Shown piece by piece: positions 52,707-61,963 of a stretch of DNA of 64,000 nucleotides. This stretch comes from Halalkalicoccus tibetensis. Its GTDB lineage: Archaea; Halobacteriota; Halobacteria; Halobacteriales; Halalkalicoccaceae. The notes below the pieces were generated by a model that was not told where the DNA came from, ran no database searches, and saw only the letters and a list, made by a program, of their open reading frames with translations. The position numbers and the translations under genes were made by a program. Where the stretch lies: positions 620,001 to 684,000 of the forward strand of contig NZ_JBBMXV010000003.1 in assembly GCF_037996645.1 (NCBI RefSeq), read 5' to 3'. Every line of letters begins with the position of its first letter. The first letter of the stretch is position 1.

Positions 52707-53180
52707 TCAGTCGATCGAGACGACTTCGACGTCGAACTCGAGGGTCTCGCCGGCGAGCTCGTGGTTGAAGTCGATCCGGACGACCTCCTCGGTGACGTCG
52801 ACGATCTCGCCGACCTGCTGCTGTTCGGTCTGGATCATCATCCCCTCCTCGGGGGGCTGGCCGAGCATCTCGTCGAACCCGTCGCGCTCCTGCTCGATGA
52901 CCTGCTCGTCGGTGTGCTCGCCGTAGCCCTTCTCCGGGGGGACGGTGATCGTCTCGGAGTCGCCCTCCTCGAGGCCGACCAGCCCCTCGTCGAACCCCTC
53001 GATGAGCTGGCCCGCGCCGGGCTCGACGGTGAGCGGCTCGTACTCCCGTTCGGGCTGGGATTCGGCCAGCCCCGCCTCCTCGGCGACCTCCTCGCGGGAC
53101 GTGTCGAACACCGTCCCCTCCTCGTCGGTCAATCGCCCTGTGTACTCGATCGTCGCCTGATCGCCGGGTTCGATTCCCAT
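52707..53180 (-). CDS. slyD: FKBP-type peptidyl-prolyl isomerase (SlyD-like)
   Basis: The start is ATG 53180; a long upstream extension of the open frame belongs to antisense sequence. The 157-residue protein opens with DQATIEYTGRLTDEEGTVFD, has LIEGFDEGLVGLEEGDSETI and VPPEKGYGEH, and carries an inserted IF (chaperone) domain before ending DFNHELAGETLEFDVEVVS. This is the archaeal long/short FKBP arrangement. It acts in protein folding in the cytosol. Confidence 0.9.
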   Translation of the reverse strand: MGIEPGDQATIEYTGRLTDEEGTVFDTSREEVAEEAGLAESQPEREYEPLTVEPGAGQLIEGFDEGLVGLEEGDSETITVPPEKGYGEHTDEQVIEQERDGFDEMLGQPPEEGMMIQTEQQQVGEIVDVTEEVVRIDFNHELAGETLEFDVEVVSID

Positions 53181-53309
53181 GGCCTCACATAGCTCGCGAA
53201 GCCGGAAAAACCCCCAGATACGCACCATAGCTGGCTCCCTTCGGAACCGGCCATCGAGGGTGGGCATGAAAGGGTTATTCCAGACGCCCCCGCTCCCCCT
53301 AGCCACTCG

Positions 53310-54512
53310 ATGGATCGGTTGGCATCCCTCCGACGGGAGGCGAGCGGGCTCTGGGCGGGCGGCACGGGCAAGCTGCTGATCGTGATCGCGCTCGGCTGGG
53401 GGCTGCTCAACGGCACGCGGATGATCTACCCGGTGTTGCTCCCGCAGCTCAGCGCCGACTTCGACCTGACGCTCACCACCGCCGGCTTTCTGGTGACGCT
53501 CATCTGGTTGGGCTACGCGATCGGCCAGGTCCCCGGGGGCGTGCTGGCCGATCGGCGCGGCGAGCGGGCGGTAATGACTGCGAGCGTCGTGCTGGCCACC
53601 ATTAGCCTGCTTTTGGTCGTGCTCGCGCCCTCGGCGCTCGCGCTGTTCGCCGCGACCGCGCTGTTCGGGCTGGGGCTGTCGCTGTACCCCGTCGCCCGGA
53701 TCACCGCCCTCTCGGAGCTCTACCCCGACCGGATCGGGCGCGCGCTGGGCATCACGATGGCGGCGGGCGATACCGGCCAGACCCTCCTCCCGCCGCTCGC
53801 CGGCGCCATCGCGGCCGTGGCCGCCTGGCAGGCCGGGCTGGGGTTCGTTATCCCCGCCCTGGTGGCGGTCGCCGTCGCCCTCTGGCTGACGCTGCCGCCG
53901 TCCACCGATCGGGAATCGGGTGATGGCGACTTCTCGCTCGCGGGCGCCCGGAGCGTGCTCGGGCAGCTTCGCCACCCCACCCTCCTGTTCATGGCCGTCA
54001 TCCTCTTCCTCTACATCGGCATCCTCCAGACGTTCTCGGCGTTCTATCCCACCTACTTGATCCAGGAGAAGGGCCTCTCTTCTGCGGCCTCGAGCACGCT
54101 GTTCGGCCTCTTCTTCGCCGTGGGGATCGTCGCCAAACCTGCGGCCGGGGTGGCCTACGACCGGGTCGGGATCCGTCGCTCGTTGCCGATCGTCCTCGCC
54201 GGGGCGATCGTCGGCTTCTCGTTGCTGCCGGTCGTCGAGAGCCTCGTCCCGCTGGTCGTCGTCACCGTGCTCGTCAGCACGATGCTCGGATCGGGGGCGA
54301 TCACCCAGTCGTACCTCTCGGATACGATCCCCGAGGAGATCCAGGGCACCGGGCTGGGCGCGGTCCGCTCGTTCGCCTCGATGATGGGGGCGATGGGCCC
54401 GGTGCTGTTCGGCGCGGTCGCCGAGCGGGGCTTCTTCGACGAGGGCTACGTCCTGCTCGCGGTGCTCGTCGCGGTCATCACGCTGCTCACGCTTCGCCTG
54501 CCCGAGGACTGA
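53310..54512 (+). CDS. MFS transporter
   Basis: The 400-residue protein has 12 predicted helices with the MFS loop motif GGVLADRRGERAVM between helices 2 and 3 and a related AGVAYDRVGIRRSL after helix 8. A short cytosolic linker (DRESGDGDFSLAGARSVLG) separates the halves. There is no clue to the substrate. It is divergent from the FKBP gene and shares a 130-base promoter region. Confidence 0.88.
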   Translation: MDRLASLRREASGLWAGGTGKLLIVIALGWGLLNGTRMIYPVLLPQLSADFDLTLTTAGFLVTLIWLGYAIGQVPGGVLADRRGERAVMTASVVLATISLLLVVLAPSALALFAATALFGLGLSLYPVARITALSELYPDRIGRALGITMAAGDTGQTLLPPLAGAIAAVAAWQAGLGFVIPALVAVAVALWLTLPPSTDRESGDGDFSLAGARSVLGQLRHPTLLFMAVILFLYIGILQTFSAFYPTYLIQEKGLSSAASSTLFGLFFAVGIVAKPAAGVAYDRVGIRRSLPIVLAGAIVGFSLLPVVESLVPLVVVTVLVSTMLGSGAITQSYLSDTIPEEIQGTGLGAVRSFASMMGAMGPVLFGAVAERGFFDEGYVLLAVLVAVITLLTLRLPED

Positions 54513-54531
54513 TACCGGCCGTCGCCGCCCC

Positions 54532-54765
54532 CTACCCGTCGTTCTCGGTCCCGATCGGCTCGATCTTGAAGATGTACTCGGAGTTGGCCTGATCGAGGTT
54601 GTGGGGCCGTTCCTCGGCGGTGTGCTCCCGACAGAGCGACACCTCAGCCTCGACCGCCCCGAGGTCGTTCTCCTCCTGATAGCGCTCGTACACCCAGAAC
54701 TCGGCGGTCTTCTCGCACGATCGGCGGTGACAGTCGAACGGGGGCACGCCCTCCTCGTCGCTCAT
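54532..54765 (-). CDS. Small Cys/His-containing protein
   Basis: From ATG 54765 the 77-residue protein has DCHRRSC, then SLCREH, suggesting a Cys/His metal knuckle (C-x4-C and C-x2-H). The rest is acidic and helical. The upstream Met at 54792 would add nine residues. No family is recognised. It is convergent with the MFS gene. Confidence 0.6.
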   Translation of the reverse strand: MSDEEGVPPFDCHRRSCEKTAEFWVYERYQEENDLGAVEAEVSLCREHTAEERPHNLDQANSEYIFKIEPIGTENDG

Positions 54766-54852
54766 ACCCCAAGGGAGTGACCGAGGCGACATAGACGTGT
54801 GCTTCTCGACCCGACGCCACTCGATACCCTCGGCTCCCTGGAACTGTCCGGG

Positions 54853-55749
54853 CTACAGCCGGGTGTAGACGCCCGACCCCGGATCGAGGAGCTCCTCGAT
54901 CTCGATCCGGATCGTCCGCGAGTCGATCCGCGTTACTCCCGTCGCGAACGGCAGGGCGTCCGCCAGCGGCGGGGCGTACCGCCTGAGCAGGCCGCCGATC
55001 CGGTCGAGCTTCGAGACGTTCGCCGGCTCGTAGTACCTGATCTCGAGGGCGTAGGGCGACTCGATCCGGTCGTAGGGCTCGATCTCGTCCAGGCGGTCGA
55101 TCGCGTTCGCCGCGCCCCGTCGGATCGCGTCCGCGACCTCCGCAGGATCGCGGTGGCGCGCCGACTCGCGGCCGGTCCCGTACTTGGTGGCGACGGTCTC
55201 GATCCCCGGAACGAACTGGCGGGCCTCGAGGGTCGCCTTGTCGTCGCCCGCGAGAAACACCGTCGGCACGCCCTGGCGGCCCGCGATCAGCGCCCGGCAG
55301 GCGAACTCGCCGACGAAGGTCCCGTTGAGCTTGTAGTAGTCGACCGCGAGCGAGGAGTAGGTGTGACAGAGCGGCGCGTCGGGCGTCCCCGCCATCGCGT
55401 GCTGGCCGACGAACAGCACGCCGTCGTAGTCCTCCCTGTCTTCCTCGTTCCCGTCCCCTCCTTCCCCGCTTTCGCGGTGCTCGCCCGCGAGGTGGAAATA
55501 GGGCCGGCCCTCGCCGAGGTAGCGCCCGCCCTCGAGGTCCGATTCCCGAAGGCCGCCGCTACCGTGGCCGTCCCAGACGTCAATCCCGGCCTCGGGCGCC
55601 CGCGAGCGGATCCCCTCGATGCAGGCGTTGACCTCGCTCGCGAGCCGGTCCATCGCCGAACCTTTCCGCTCCTCGCGGCCCGTTCGGGTCTCGAAGAACG
55701 AGTCGATCCCGGCGACGCCCTCCAGGTCCGTGATCACGAGCAGGCGCAT
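54853..55749 (-). CDS. M55 family D-aminopeptidase-like protein
   Basis: The start is ATG 55749; the frame upstream is antisense to the next gene. The 298-residue protein begins MRLLVITDLEGVAGIDSFFE, where Asp8 and Glu10 are metal ligands. It continues with WDGHGSGG, VLFVGQHAMAGTPDAPLCHT and VFLAGDDKATLEARQF. This is the DppA/M55 pattern of zinc D-aminopeptidases. An acidic insertion (GEHRESGEGGDGNEEDRED) is unusual. It is cytosolic. Confidence 0.88.
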   Translation of the reverse strand: MRLLVITDLEGVAGIDSFFETRTGREERKGSAMDRLASEVNACIEGIRSRAPEAGIDVWDGHGSGGLRESDLEGGRYLGEGRPYFHLAGEHRESGEGGDGNEEDREDYDGVLFVGQHAMAGTPDAPLCHTYSSLAVDYYKLNGTFVGEFACRALIAGRQGVPTVFLAGDDKATLEARQFVPGIETVATKYGTGRESARHRDPAEVADAIRRGAANAIDRLDEIEPYDRIESPYALEIRYYEPANVSKLDRIGGLLRRYAPPLADALPFATGVTRIDSRTIRIEIEELLDPGSGVYTRL

Positions 55750-55885
55750 CAGTTCGTTCCGCGCCGCCGACGGACGAAAGCGCTTCGACACGCCGCGGGC
55801 GTCGGAAACAGCTATTGGCCCGGACCGACTCGCCCCTACCAGATGAGCCGCTCCGATCGCTTTTCCCTCCATTCTCGTCCGTATC

Positions 55886-56386
55886 ATGCGTAGAACTCCC
55901 CTCACGCGGGCGCTCGCCGTCCTCGCCCTGCTCGCCGTCCTCGGCGCCCTGTTCGTCGGCTACGGCGCGACCCCGGCCGATCCCGATCGCCACGACTACC
56001 CCGACGAGGGGGCGCTGATCGACGACTACGACGCCCACGTCGGCGAGCCGGTCGAGCTCTCGGGCCCGGTCGTCGCGACCGATCCCGTAGTGATCGATCC
56101 CGGGACCCCGGCGGGCGAGTCCTTCGAGCTTCGGATCGAGAACGTCGAGGAGCCCGTGAGCGAGGGTGAGGACCTCCGCGTCTTCGGGGTCGCCGGGCCC
56201 GATCGAACGATCGACGCCGAGGAGACCCTCGTCCGCGAGCCCTGGGAGTTCACCTACATGTACGGTGTCTCGATCCTCGCCGGCGGGTGGCTCCTCGTCC
56301 GATTCGTTCGCGACTGGCGGATCGACACCGACGAGTGGGCGTTCGTCCCCCGCGAGGAGCCCCTTCGGCTCCGGGGGTGGGGCTGA
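55886..56386 (+). CDS. Membrane-anchored OB-fold-like protein
   Basis: The 166-residue protein has an N-terminal membrane segment (ALAVLALLAVLGALFVGYGA), an external domain (VGEPVELSGPVVATDPVVID, EDLRVFGVAGPDRTIDAEET) resembling an OB-fold as in CcmE-like proteins, and a second helix (YMYGVSILAGGWLLVRFVRD). Its stop overlaps the next start (TGATG). The family is uncharacterised in haloarchaea. Confidence 0.7.
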   Translation: MRRTPLTRALAVLALLAVLGALFVGYGATPADPDRHDYPDEGALIDDYDAHVGEPVELSGPVVATDPVVIDPGTPAGESFELRIENVEEPVSEGEDLRVFGVAGPDRTIDAEETLVREPWEFTYMYGVSILAGGWLLVRFVRDWRIDTDEWAFVPREEPLRLRGWG

Positions 56387-56874
56387 TGGCCGAGTGGCTC
56401 ACGCATGTCCTCGGGGCCTACGTGCTCGCGACGCTGCTCTCGTGGCGCTACCCGTGGCTCACCCCACGCTACGTCACGATCGCGATGATCGGCTCGATCG
56501 TTCCCGACCTCAACCGGCTGGAGCTGGTGGTGAGCGAGCATACGGTCGAGGCCCTGCTGGGGATCCCCTTCTCGTGGGTCCCGCTTCACTTCTTCAGCGG
56601 CTCGCTCGTCGCGATCGCGATCGGATCCCTGCTGGTCGGCGCCCGCCAGCGCGCCCGCGTGTTCGCGCTGCTCCTCCTCGGGATGAGCACCCACCACGCG
56701 CTCGACCTCCTGTTGGTCGGCCTCTCGGGCCACTCCTATCCCCTCCTCTGGCCGCTGACCCAGTACGCGCCGCCGACGCCGAGCCTCTATCTGAGCACGG
56801 ACTGGTGGCCGGCGCTCGTCGCGGGTGCCGTGGCCGCGGTCGTCCGGGCACTCGATCGTCGCCACGAGGGCTGA
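56386..56874 (+). CDS. YdjM-like membrane-bound metal-dependent hydrolase
   Basis: The ATG at 56386 overlaps the previous stop by one base. The 162-residue multi-pass protein contains EWLTHVLGAYVLATLLSWRY, SIVPDLNRLELVV, PLHFFSGSLV and STHHALDLLLVGLSGHSY. The conserved His and Asp positions match the LexA-regulated YdjM/DUF457 family of putative membrane hydrolases. It is co-transcribed with the preceding gene. Confidence 0.78.
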   Translation: MAEWLTHVLGAYVLATLLSWRYPWLTPRYVTIAMIGSIVPDLNRLELVVSEHTVEALLGIPFSWVPLHFFSGSLVAIAIGSLLVGARQRARVFALLLLGMSTHHALDLLLVGLSGHSYPLLWPLTQYAPPTPSLYLSTDWWPALVAGAVAAVVRALDRRHEG

Positions 56875-56902
56875 AGGGGTCCGTTCTCGGTGAGCCCCGG
56901 TC

Positions 56903-59440
56903 TCACCGTGGCCCGTCGAGAAGGTTCCTCAACAGCTTTCGCTGCCCCGCTCGGAAGTGCTGTTGGAACGTCGCCGAGGAGATCCCGAGCTTCGCGGCGA
57001 TCGCGTTGCCGTCGTTCTCCCGGGGCCACTCGAAGTAGCCGCTGTAGTACGCCGTCTCGAGTGCGGCCCGCTGTCGCTCCGTGAGGTCCTCGAACGCCGT
57101 GGCCGGGGTATCGGTCCGCGAGCGCGTCCGCCGTTTGTGGAGCTCCACGCTCAGACCGGGCTGGATCGCCTCGATCTCCGCGACGAGCCGGGAGACGTCG
57201 GCGGCCGGGGGGAGCTCGATCGTCGTGATCAGGTTCCCGCCCCGGTAGGTCACGCCGAGCATGCGCCCGCCGTGTGCGAGTATCCGCGAAACTATCGGCG
57301 GATCCGACAGCTCCAGTTCGAACCCGATCGTCCCCTCTCCGACCGCGGTCGCCGTCACGTCGGTGACGCTGAGGGGGGAGTCCTCCAACGCGGCGAGCGT
57401 CCCCTCGATCTCCGACTCGCCCTCGCCGTAGAGCAGGTAGCGCTCGTCGCCGACGGGGACGAGCCGGGAGACGCCGAAACTCCCCTCGTGGTCCGTCTCG
57501 ATCCCCGACGCCCCATCGTAGCCCCGGATATCCAGCGTCACGACGGTCCGCTCACGGCCCAGCAGCGTCTGTTCCTGATTGGCCGTCGCGATCGCGTGGC
57601 CGACCGTCTCGCCGAGGACGCCGAGAACGGTCCGGACGGTCCCCCCGAACGCGTCCTCCGTCCCGGCGTAGACGCTGAGGACGCCGAACAGTGCGTCGCC
57701 GTAGACGATCGGGACGGCGGCGACCGAGCGATAGCCCCGCGAGAGGGCCTCCTTGCGCCAGGGGGGGAACTCCTCGGCGGCCGCGATGTCGGGAACGACG
57801 TAGGTCTCGCGGTCATCGACGGCCCGTCCCACTGGTCCCCTCTCCGCCGGTATCCCCTCGCCTCCGCCCGCGACGCGATCCGGATAGCCGTCCTCGTGGC
57901 CGGCGTGGGCCGCCGGCGTCACGCCTCCCGTCGTGGGATCGGCGTGCCAGACCGCCGCGAACCGATAGGTCTCCTTCTCGACGAGGCCGGCACAGACCGA
58001 TCGCTCGATCTCGGCCTGGGACGTCTCCTTGATGATCGACCGGTGAATGCCGTGGATCAGGGCGTTCAGTCGGTTGAGCGCGGCAAGCTGGCGTTGCTGT
58101 GTACGGAGCTGTCTCGTATGGCGGCTTCGGGAAATGGCCGCGGTGAGGATGTAGGCCACCGTTTCGACGAAGTGGACGTCGTGGTCGGTGAACTCCCGGC
58201 TCCGGGTGTCGTGTACGCCGAGGATCCCCCACGGCTCCTCCGGGGAGCCGATGGTGACGCTGACCCCGCTTCGGACGCCGTGATCGGTCAACAACGGTGG
58301 GCCGCTGAAGCGGGTCTCGGAACCGAGGTCCTCGACGACGATGGGGTGGGATTCCGAGAGGGTGTGGCCGGCCTGGGAGTCGTCGGCCGTCGCCGAGATC
58401 GTCGCGCTTCCCACGAGGCCGGGCTCCCATCCGACCCCGGCACGAAGCAGTAGCTCCCGATCGTCCTCGGTGAGCTCCAGGACCTTGGCGTACTCCGCGT
58501 CCAGCCCCGCGGCGACCGCCTCGACGGCCTCGTCGAGGAGGGAATCGATGGCCTCGGCCCGGAGCGCACGGCGCCCGAGGTGTGCGGCCACATCCTGCTG
58601 TGCGAGGCGCGTCGCGAGCGCCTCTTCGGCCCGCTTTCGGGGGGTGATGTCCCGGATCAGGCCGACGAAGTAGCGGGCTCCCCCGTAGGTGAACGTGTTC
58701 AGGGAGACGCCGAGCGGGACCTCGTGGCCCTCCCGGTGCTGGCCGGGCAGTTCGACGTACGACCAGTTGATGTTCCGCTCGCCGGTGTCGAGATACCGTT
58801 GGAGCGCGGCCAGATGCGTCTCTTGGAGGCGATCGGGAATGATCTTCAGCTTGCTGGCCCCGATCAGCTCGGCCGGTGGATAGCCCAGGATCCGCTCGAC
58901 GGCCGGGTTCGCGTACTGGATGTCGCTGTTCGAGTCGAGGACGATGATGCCGTCGCTGATGGCGTTCGCGAGCGCGAGGAAGGACTTCCCGATCGCCGTC
59001 TCGGTCTCCCCTGTCGAGCGGGAGTCGGTCGTCGGATCGGAAACGGCCGTCCGAACGATGCCCAGAACGTCGGCCCCGTCCGGGTCGCTGACCGACTGGA
59101 AGGTCGTTTCACAGGGGATCGATCCGCCGGCCGCCGTCCCGATCCGGTGATCGAACGTGGCTGGCTCGGTCCCCGCTGCCCGGAACCGATCGAAGGGATC
59201 GCCGTCCGTCGTGCCTCCGTTCGGAAGGACCGTCGCGAACGGTCGACCCCGCAGCTCGTCCCGCGAGTAGCCCGTCAGCGTCGTGAACGCGTCGTTGACC
59301 TCCAGAAACGTCCCCTCCGTCGTGAGACGGGCTATCCCGATCCGTGCCGCCTCCAGAAGCCCGTCGAGGTCGCCCACGGCTGCCTCCCGCTCGGCTACCG
59401 CCGCCAGGGGGCCCCGCTCGCCGGGCGAGTGGGTGGTCAT
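56903..59440 (-). CDS. Bat-type regulator: PAS-PAS-GAF-GAF-HTH
   Basis: The ATG at 59440 begins MTTHSPGERGPLAAVAEREA; the longer frame to 59581 adds unlikely sequence. The 845-residue protein has two PAS domains (GTFLEVNDAFTTLTGYSRDE; SDIQYANPAVERILGYPPAE), two GAF domains, a bacterio-opsin-activator linker domain and a C-terminal HTH (LTERQRAALETAYYSGYFEW, KLGISSATFQQHFRAGQRKL). This layout is the haloarchaeal Bat family of redox- or light-responsive transcription regulators. Its second PAS is very like that of the kinase at 37191. Confidence 0.88.
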   Translation of the reverse strand: MTTHSPGERGPLAAVAEREAAVGDLDGLLEAARIGIARLTTEGTFLEVNDAFTTLTGYSRDELRGRPFATVLPNGGTTDGDPFDRFRAAGTEPATFDHRIGTAAGGSIPCETTFQSVSDPDGADVLGIVRTAVSDPTTDSRSTGETETAIGKSFLALANAISDGIIVLDSNSDIQYANPAVERILGYPPAELIGASKLKIIPDRLQETHLAALQRYLDTGERNINWSYVELPGQHREGHEVPLGVSLNTFTYGGARYFVGLIRDITPRKRAEEALATRLAQQDVAAHLGRRALRAEAIDSLLDEAVEAVAAGLDAEYAKVLELTEDDRELLLRAGVGWEPGLVGSATISATADDSQAGHTLSESHPIVVEDLGSETRFSGPPLLTDHGVRSGVSVTIGSPEEPWGILGVHDTRSREFTDHDVHFVETVAYILTAAISRSRHTRQLRTQQRQLAALNRLNALIHGIHRSIIKETSQAEIERSVCAGLVEKETYRFAAVWHADPTTGGVTPAAHAGHEDGYPDRVAGGGEGIPAERGPVGRAVDDRETYVVPDIAAAEEFPPWRKEALSRGYRSVAAVPIVYGDALFGVLSVYAGTEDAFGGTVRTVLGVLGETVGHAIATANQEQTLLGRERTVVTLDIRGYDGASGIETDHEGSFGVSRLVPVGDERYLLYGEGESEIEGTLAALEDSPLSVTDVTATAVGEGTIGFELELSDPPIVSRILAHGGRMLGVTYRGGNLITTIELPPAADVSRLVAEIEAIQPGLSVELHKRRTRSRTDTPATAFEDLTERQRAALETAYYSGYFEWPRENDGNAIAAKLGISSATFQQHFRAGQRKLLRNLLDGPR

Positions 59441-59634
59441 CGGGAGATTTATTCCGCCACTAAAGATAATAATTGCGGTAGGAAAGTCGCTATTACCACC
59501 AACGCCTCTCAGCGAACCCCTCCGAACGGTCCGGCGACATCGATCCGATCCGGTTTTACTATCAAAATTCAACCATACCAATCATAGTAGGGACGAGTAT
59601 TTAGGTGGGGAAACCCGTTGGAGAAACCAGAAGG

Positions 59635-60015
59635 ATGAGCCAATCTACTGATACGGCAAAGCGCGCGGGTCGGTTGTTGTTGAAGTCCGCGGAGATCGGA
59701 CGGGACGAGGGGATTGAACCGCCGTCCGACGTCGTCGTCGACGCCGTCAAGGACCCGCTTCGTCAGGAGACCCTGCTGTACGTTTTCGATGCGAATACGG
59801 ACGTTTCCCGGAACGCGCTTGCGGACCATCTGGCCGACTGGGACCTCGAAGCCGACGACGGATCCGTCTCGGACGAGGACCGCGAGCGGATGCGGGTCCT
59901 CCTCCATCACAAACACCTCCCTCAGCTGGTCGGCGCCGACCTCGTCGAGTACGACCAGGAGGACGGCACGATCGAGCTGACGGAGTACGGACGGAAACTC
60001 GCCTCTACCTGCTGA
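59635..60015 (+). CDS. Haloarchaeal HTH protein (DUF7344-like)
   Basis: The ATG at 59635 gives 126 residues. The core DAVKDPLRQETLLYVFDANT and RNALADHLADWDLEADDGSV form a winged helix, with VGADLVEYDQEDGTIELTEY as the wing. It matches the DUF7344 type also seen at 43465. It is divergent from the Bat-type gene and could share control with it. Confidence 0.72.
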   Translation: MSQSTDTAKRAGRLLLKSAEIGRDEGIEPPSDVVVDAVKDPLRQETLLYVFDANTDVSRNALADHLADWDLEADDGSVSDEDRERMRVLLHHKHLPQLVGADLVEYDQEDGTIELTEYGRKLASTC

Positions 60016-60358
60016 GCGGTTCGTGTCGGGACGTTCTCTGGGAATTCACCGGATCCGTCGAGGGAACTCACTCTGCCGAGCGGATTCAGCTCAGTCGTCG
60101 CCCGATGCTTCGAGGTTCGACTGGGAACCGAGCGGCTCCTTCGGCTCGATCGGCGAGCCTTCGCTGAGGCCGCGTTCGGCGAGCGCCCCGCCATCTATCA
60201 CGCCGCCGGTGGCTGTCCTGCGGTCCGCCGTTCGGTATTTTTCGCCCGTTGACCCGGTAGACTATCCAGTAGTTCGGTATTTTTATTACGTTTTCAGCTA
60301 TGGTTTTCGTATCCCTATTGCGAATCTATGACGCGAGCGCCGCGGGTTCGCGTGGGGT
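60016..60358. other. Intergenic stretch with one possible tiny gene
   Basis: A long forward ORF at 60023 is basic and rejected. The only coding-like feature is the 36-residue reverse ORF at 60091-60201. An AT-rich run near 60270-60295 may be the promoter of the carboxypeptidase gene. Confidence 0.4.
60091..60201 (-). CDS. Possible 36-residue protein
   Basis: A GTG at 60201 opens a short acidic frame: VIDGGALAERGLSEGSPIEP then KEPLGSQSNLEASGDD and stop at 60091. The composition is typical of haloarchaeal proteins, and AAAAATA, a TATA-like element, lies about 35 bases upstream of the GTG. It is too short for family recognition. Confidence 0.35.
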   Translation of the reverse strand: MIDGGALAERGLSEGSPIEPKEPLGSQSNLEASGDD

Positions 60359-60373
60359 GTGATGGGTACTACT

Positions 60374-61738
60374 ATGCAACGACGAACCTTCCTCAGATCG
60401 CTCGGCATCGCGACGACGGCCGGCCTCTCGGCCGCGTCGGTGCCGGTCGCAGGACAGCCCGACGGAGACGACGGCTACGGTCCGGTCGACCTCGACGCCG
60501 GCCCGTACCGGACCAACGAACAGGTCACCGAGGAGCTGAAGCTCCTCGATCGGACTAGCGACCGGATCACCCTCACCGAGATCGGCCGGTCGGCGGGCCG
60601 GAACGACCCCCTCTGGGAGGTGAAACTCGGCGAGGGTGATACCAGCGTCCATATCATCGACCAGATCCACGGCGACGAGCCGACGGGCACGGAGGTCTCG
60701 CTGCTGATGATCCGCCAGCTCTCGCAGGGCACCTCGCCCGAAACCGAGGAGATCCTCGAGAACCTCTCGCTGACGTTCATCCCCCGCTCGAACCCCGACG
60801 GGGCGATGTACCGGGAGGACACCACCGGCGACGGCCACGAACAGCGCGTTTCGCGCCGGCAGAACACCCAGCCGTGGTGCGAGTGCGACTCGCGGTACGA
60901 GCCCTACTACAACTACGGCACGCCAGCCGGCTACGACATGAACCGTGACTTCAACATCGATCCCGGGTTCGACGCGACGCCGGGCGTCGACGACGAGGCC
61001 GACTGGTGGCGCGCCGAGGAGACCGACGACGGCGGGACCGAGTGGTACATGGATCAGCCCCGCGAGGGCCACGTCCTGCGGGGCAGCGGACTGCGGCTCA
61101 CCGAGGAGGTCCGCGCGATCACCGACTCGTTCCTGCGGGCGGACCCCGACGTGGCGATCAGCCACCACCACCAGAACGTCGCGACGGTGCCGGACGAGGA
61201 CGAGGAAAGCGACCCGCAGCGCTCGCTTCTGAGCACCATGCCGGTCTACGGCCCGGCCTACGAGGACCAGGCACCCTTCGCGGACCCTGACGCGCCGGTC
61301 GCGGACAACGTCAACCCCTTCATCGACGCCGAGACCAGCGCCCGCTCGCTGCGACTCAACCAGCTCGTCGGGGAGGCGCTGGCCGACCAGCCGTGGGACG
61401 CCTTCGACACCGTCACCCGTTTCGGCTACTTCCCCATCTGGGGCGACTACTTCGACGCGCTCTGTCCGCTGACCGACGCCGCCGCGATGCTCTACGAGGT
61501 CTCGGGCCAGTCCGACCAGGTCGGCGACGAGTCCTACGGGCTCTACCTCGAAGCCACTCGAATCGGCTACATGGAGACGTTCAGCGCGCTGGCGGAGGAC
61601 CCCCAGCTGAGCGACGTCGACGAGGAGGCGTACTTCGAGACGCCGCTCGTCGGCCCGAGCCTCGAGGAGGTCGAGGACGCGGACCGCGCTAGCCTCGAAG
61701 GACTCGGCCAGGTAGGCGGCGTGGCGCTCCCGCGCTGA
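60374..61738 (+). CDS. Tat-exported M14 carboxypeptidase, longer form
   Basis: The ATG at 60374 starts a twin-arginine signal, QRRTFLRSLGIATTAGLSAA; ATGs at 60359 and 60362 are alternatives. The 454-residue protein has the zinc ligands in DQIHGDEPTG, substrate residues in RSNPDGAMYRED and NRDFNIDPG, the third ligand in AISHHHQNVA, and the Glu in AMLYEVSGQSDQ. An extended middle (NTQPWCECDSRYEPYYNYGT, YMDQPREGHVLRG) is absent from the shorter paralogue at 49927. It should hydrolyse peptides or peptide-like bonds outside the cell. Confidence 0.87.
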   Translation: MQRRTFLRSLGIATTAGLSAASVPVAGQPDGDDGYGPVDLDAGPYRTNEQVTEELKLLDRTSDRITLTEIGRSAGRNDPLWEVKLGEGDTSVHIIDQIHGDEPTGTEVSLLMIRQLSQGTSPETEEILENLSLTFIPRSNPDGAMYREDTTGDGHEQRVSRRQNTQPWCECDSRYEPYYNYGTPAGYDMNRDFNIDPGFDATPGVDDEADWWRAEETDDGGTEWYMDQPREGHVLRGSGLRLTEEVRAITDSFLRADPDVAISHHHQNVATVPDEDEESDPQRSLLSTMPVYGPAYEDQAPFADPDAPVADNVNPFIDAETSARSLRLNQLVGEALADQPWDAFDTVTRFGYFPIWGDYFDALCPLTDAAAMLYEVSGQSDQVGDESYGLYLEATRIGYMETFSALAEDPQLSDVDEEAYFETPLVGPSLEEVEDADRASLEGLGQVGGVALPR

Positions 61739-61963
61739 ATCGGCCCTACCGAAGCCATCCGGGTTCCGACGGACCGATCAACCCGGTATCGGTATACGAA
61801 AATCGGTTCAGTCCGGCGATGCGGCACGTGCCGGTGGTCGGCCGGACGGTCGTTCGTTCCCGTCGACCGTTCTCCCGCCCCGATCTCGGGCCGTTCGAGG
61901 ACGAGCCCGTCGTCGAGGTGCGGCCCGCCGATGTCGTCGTCGGAGCCAGCACGTCGACGAGAC

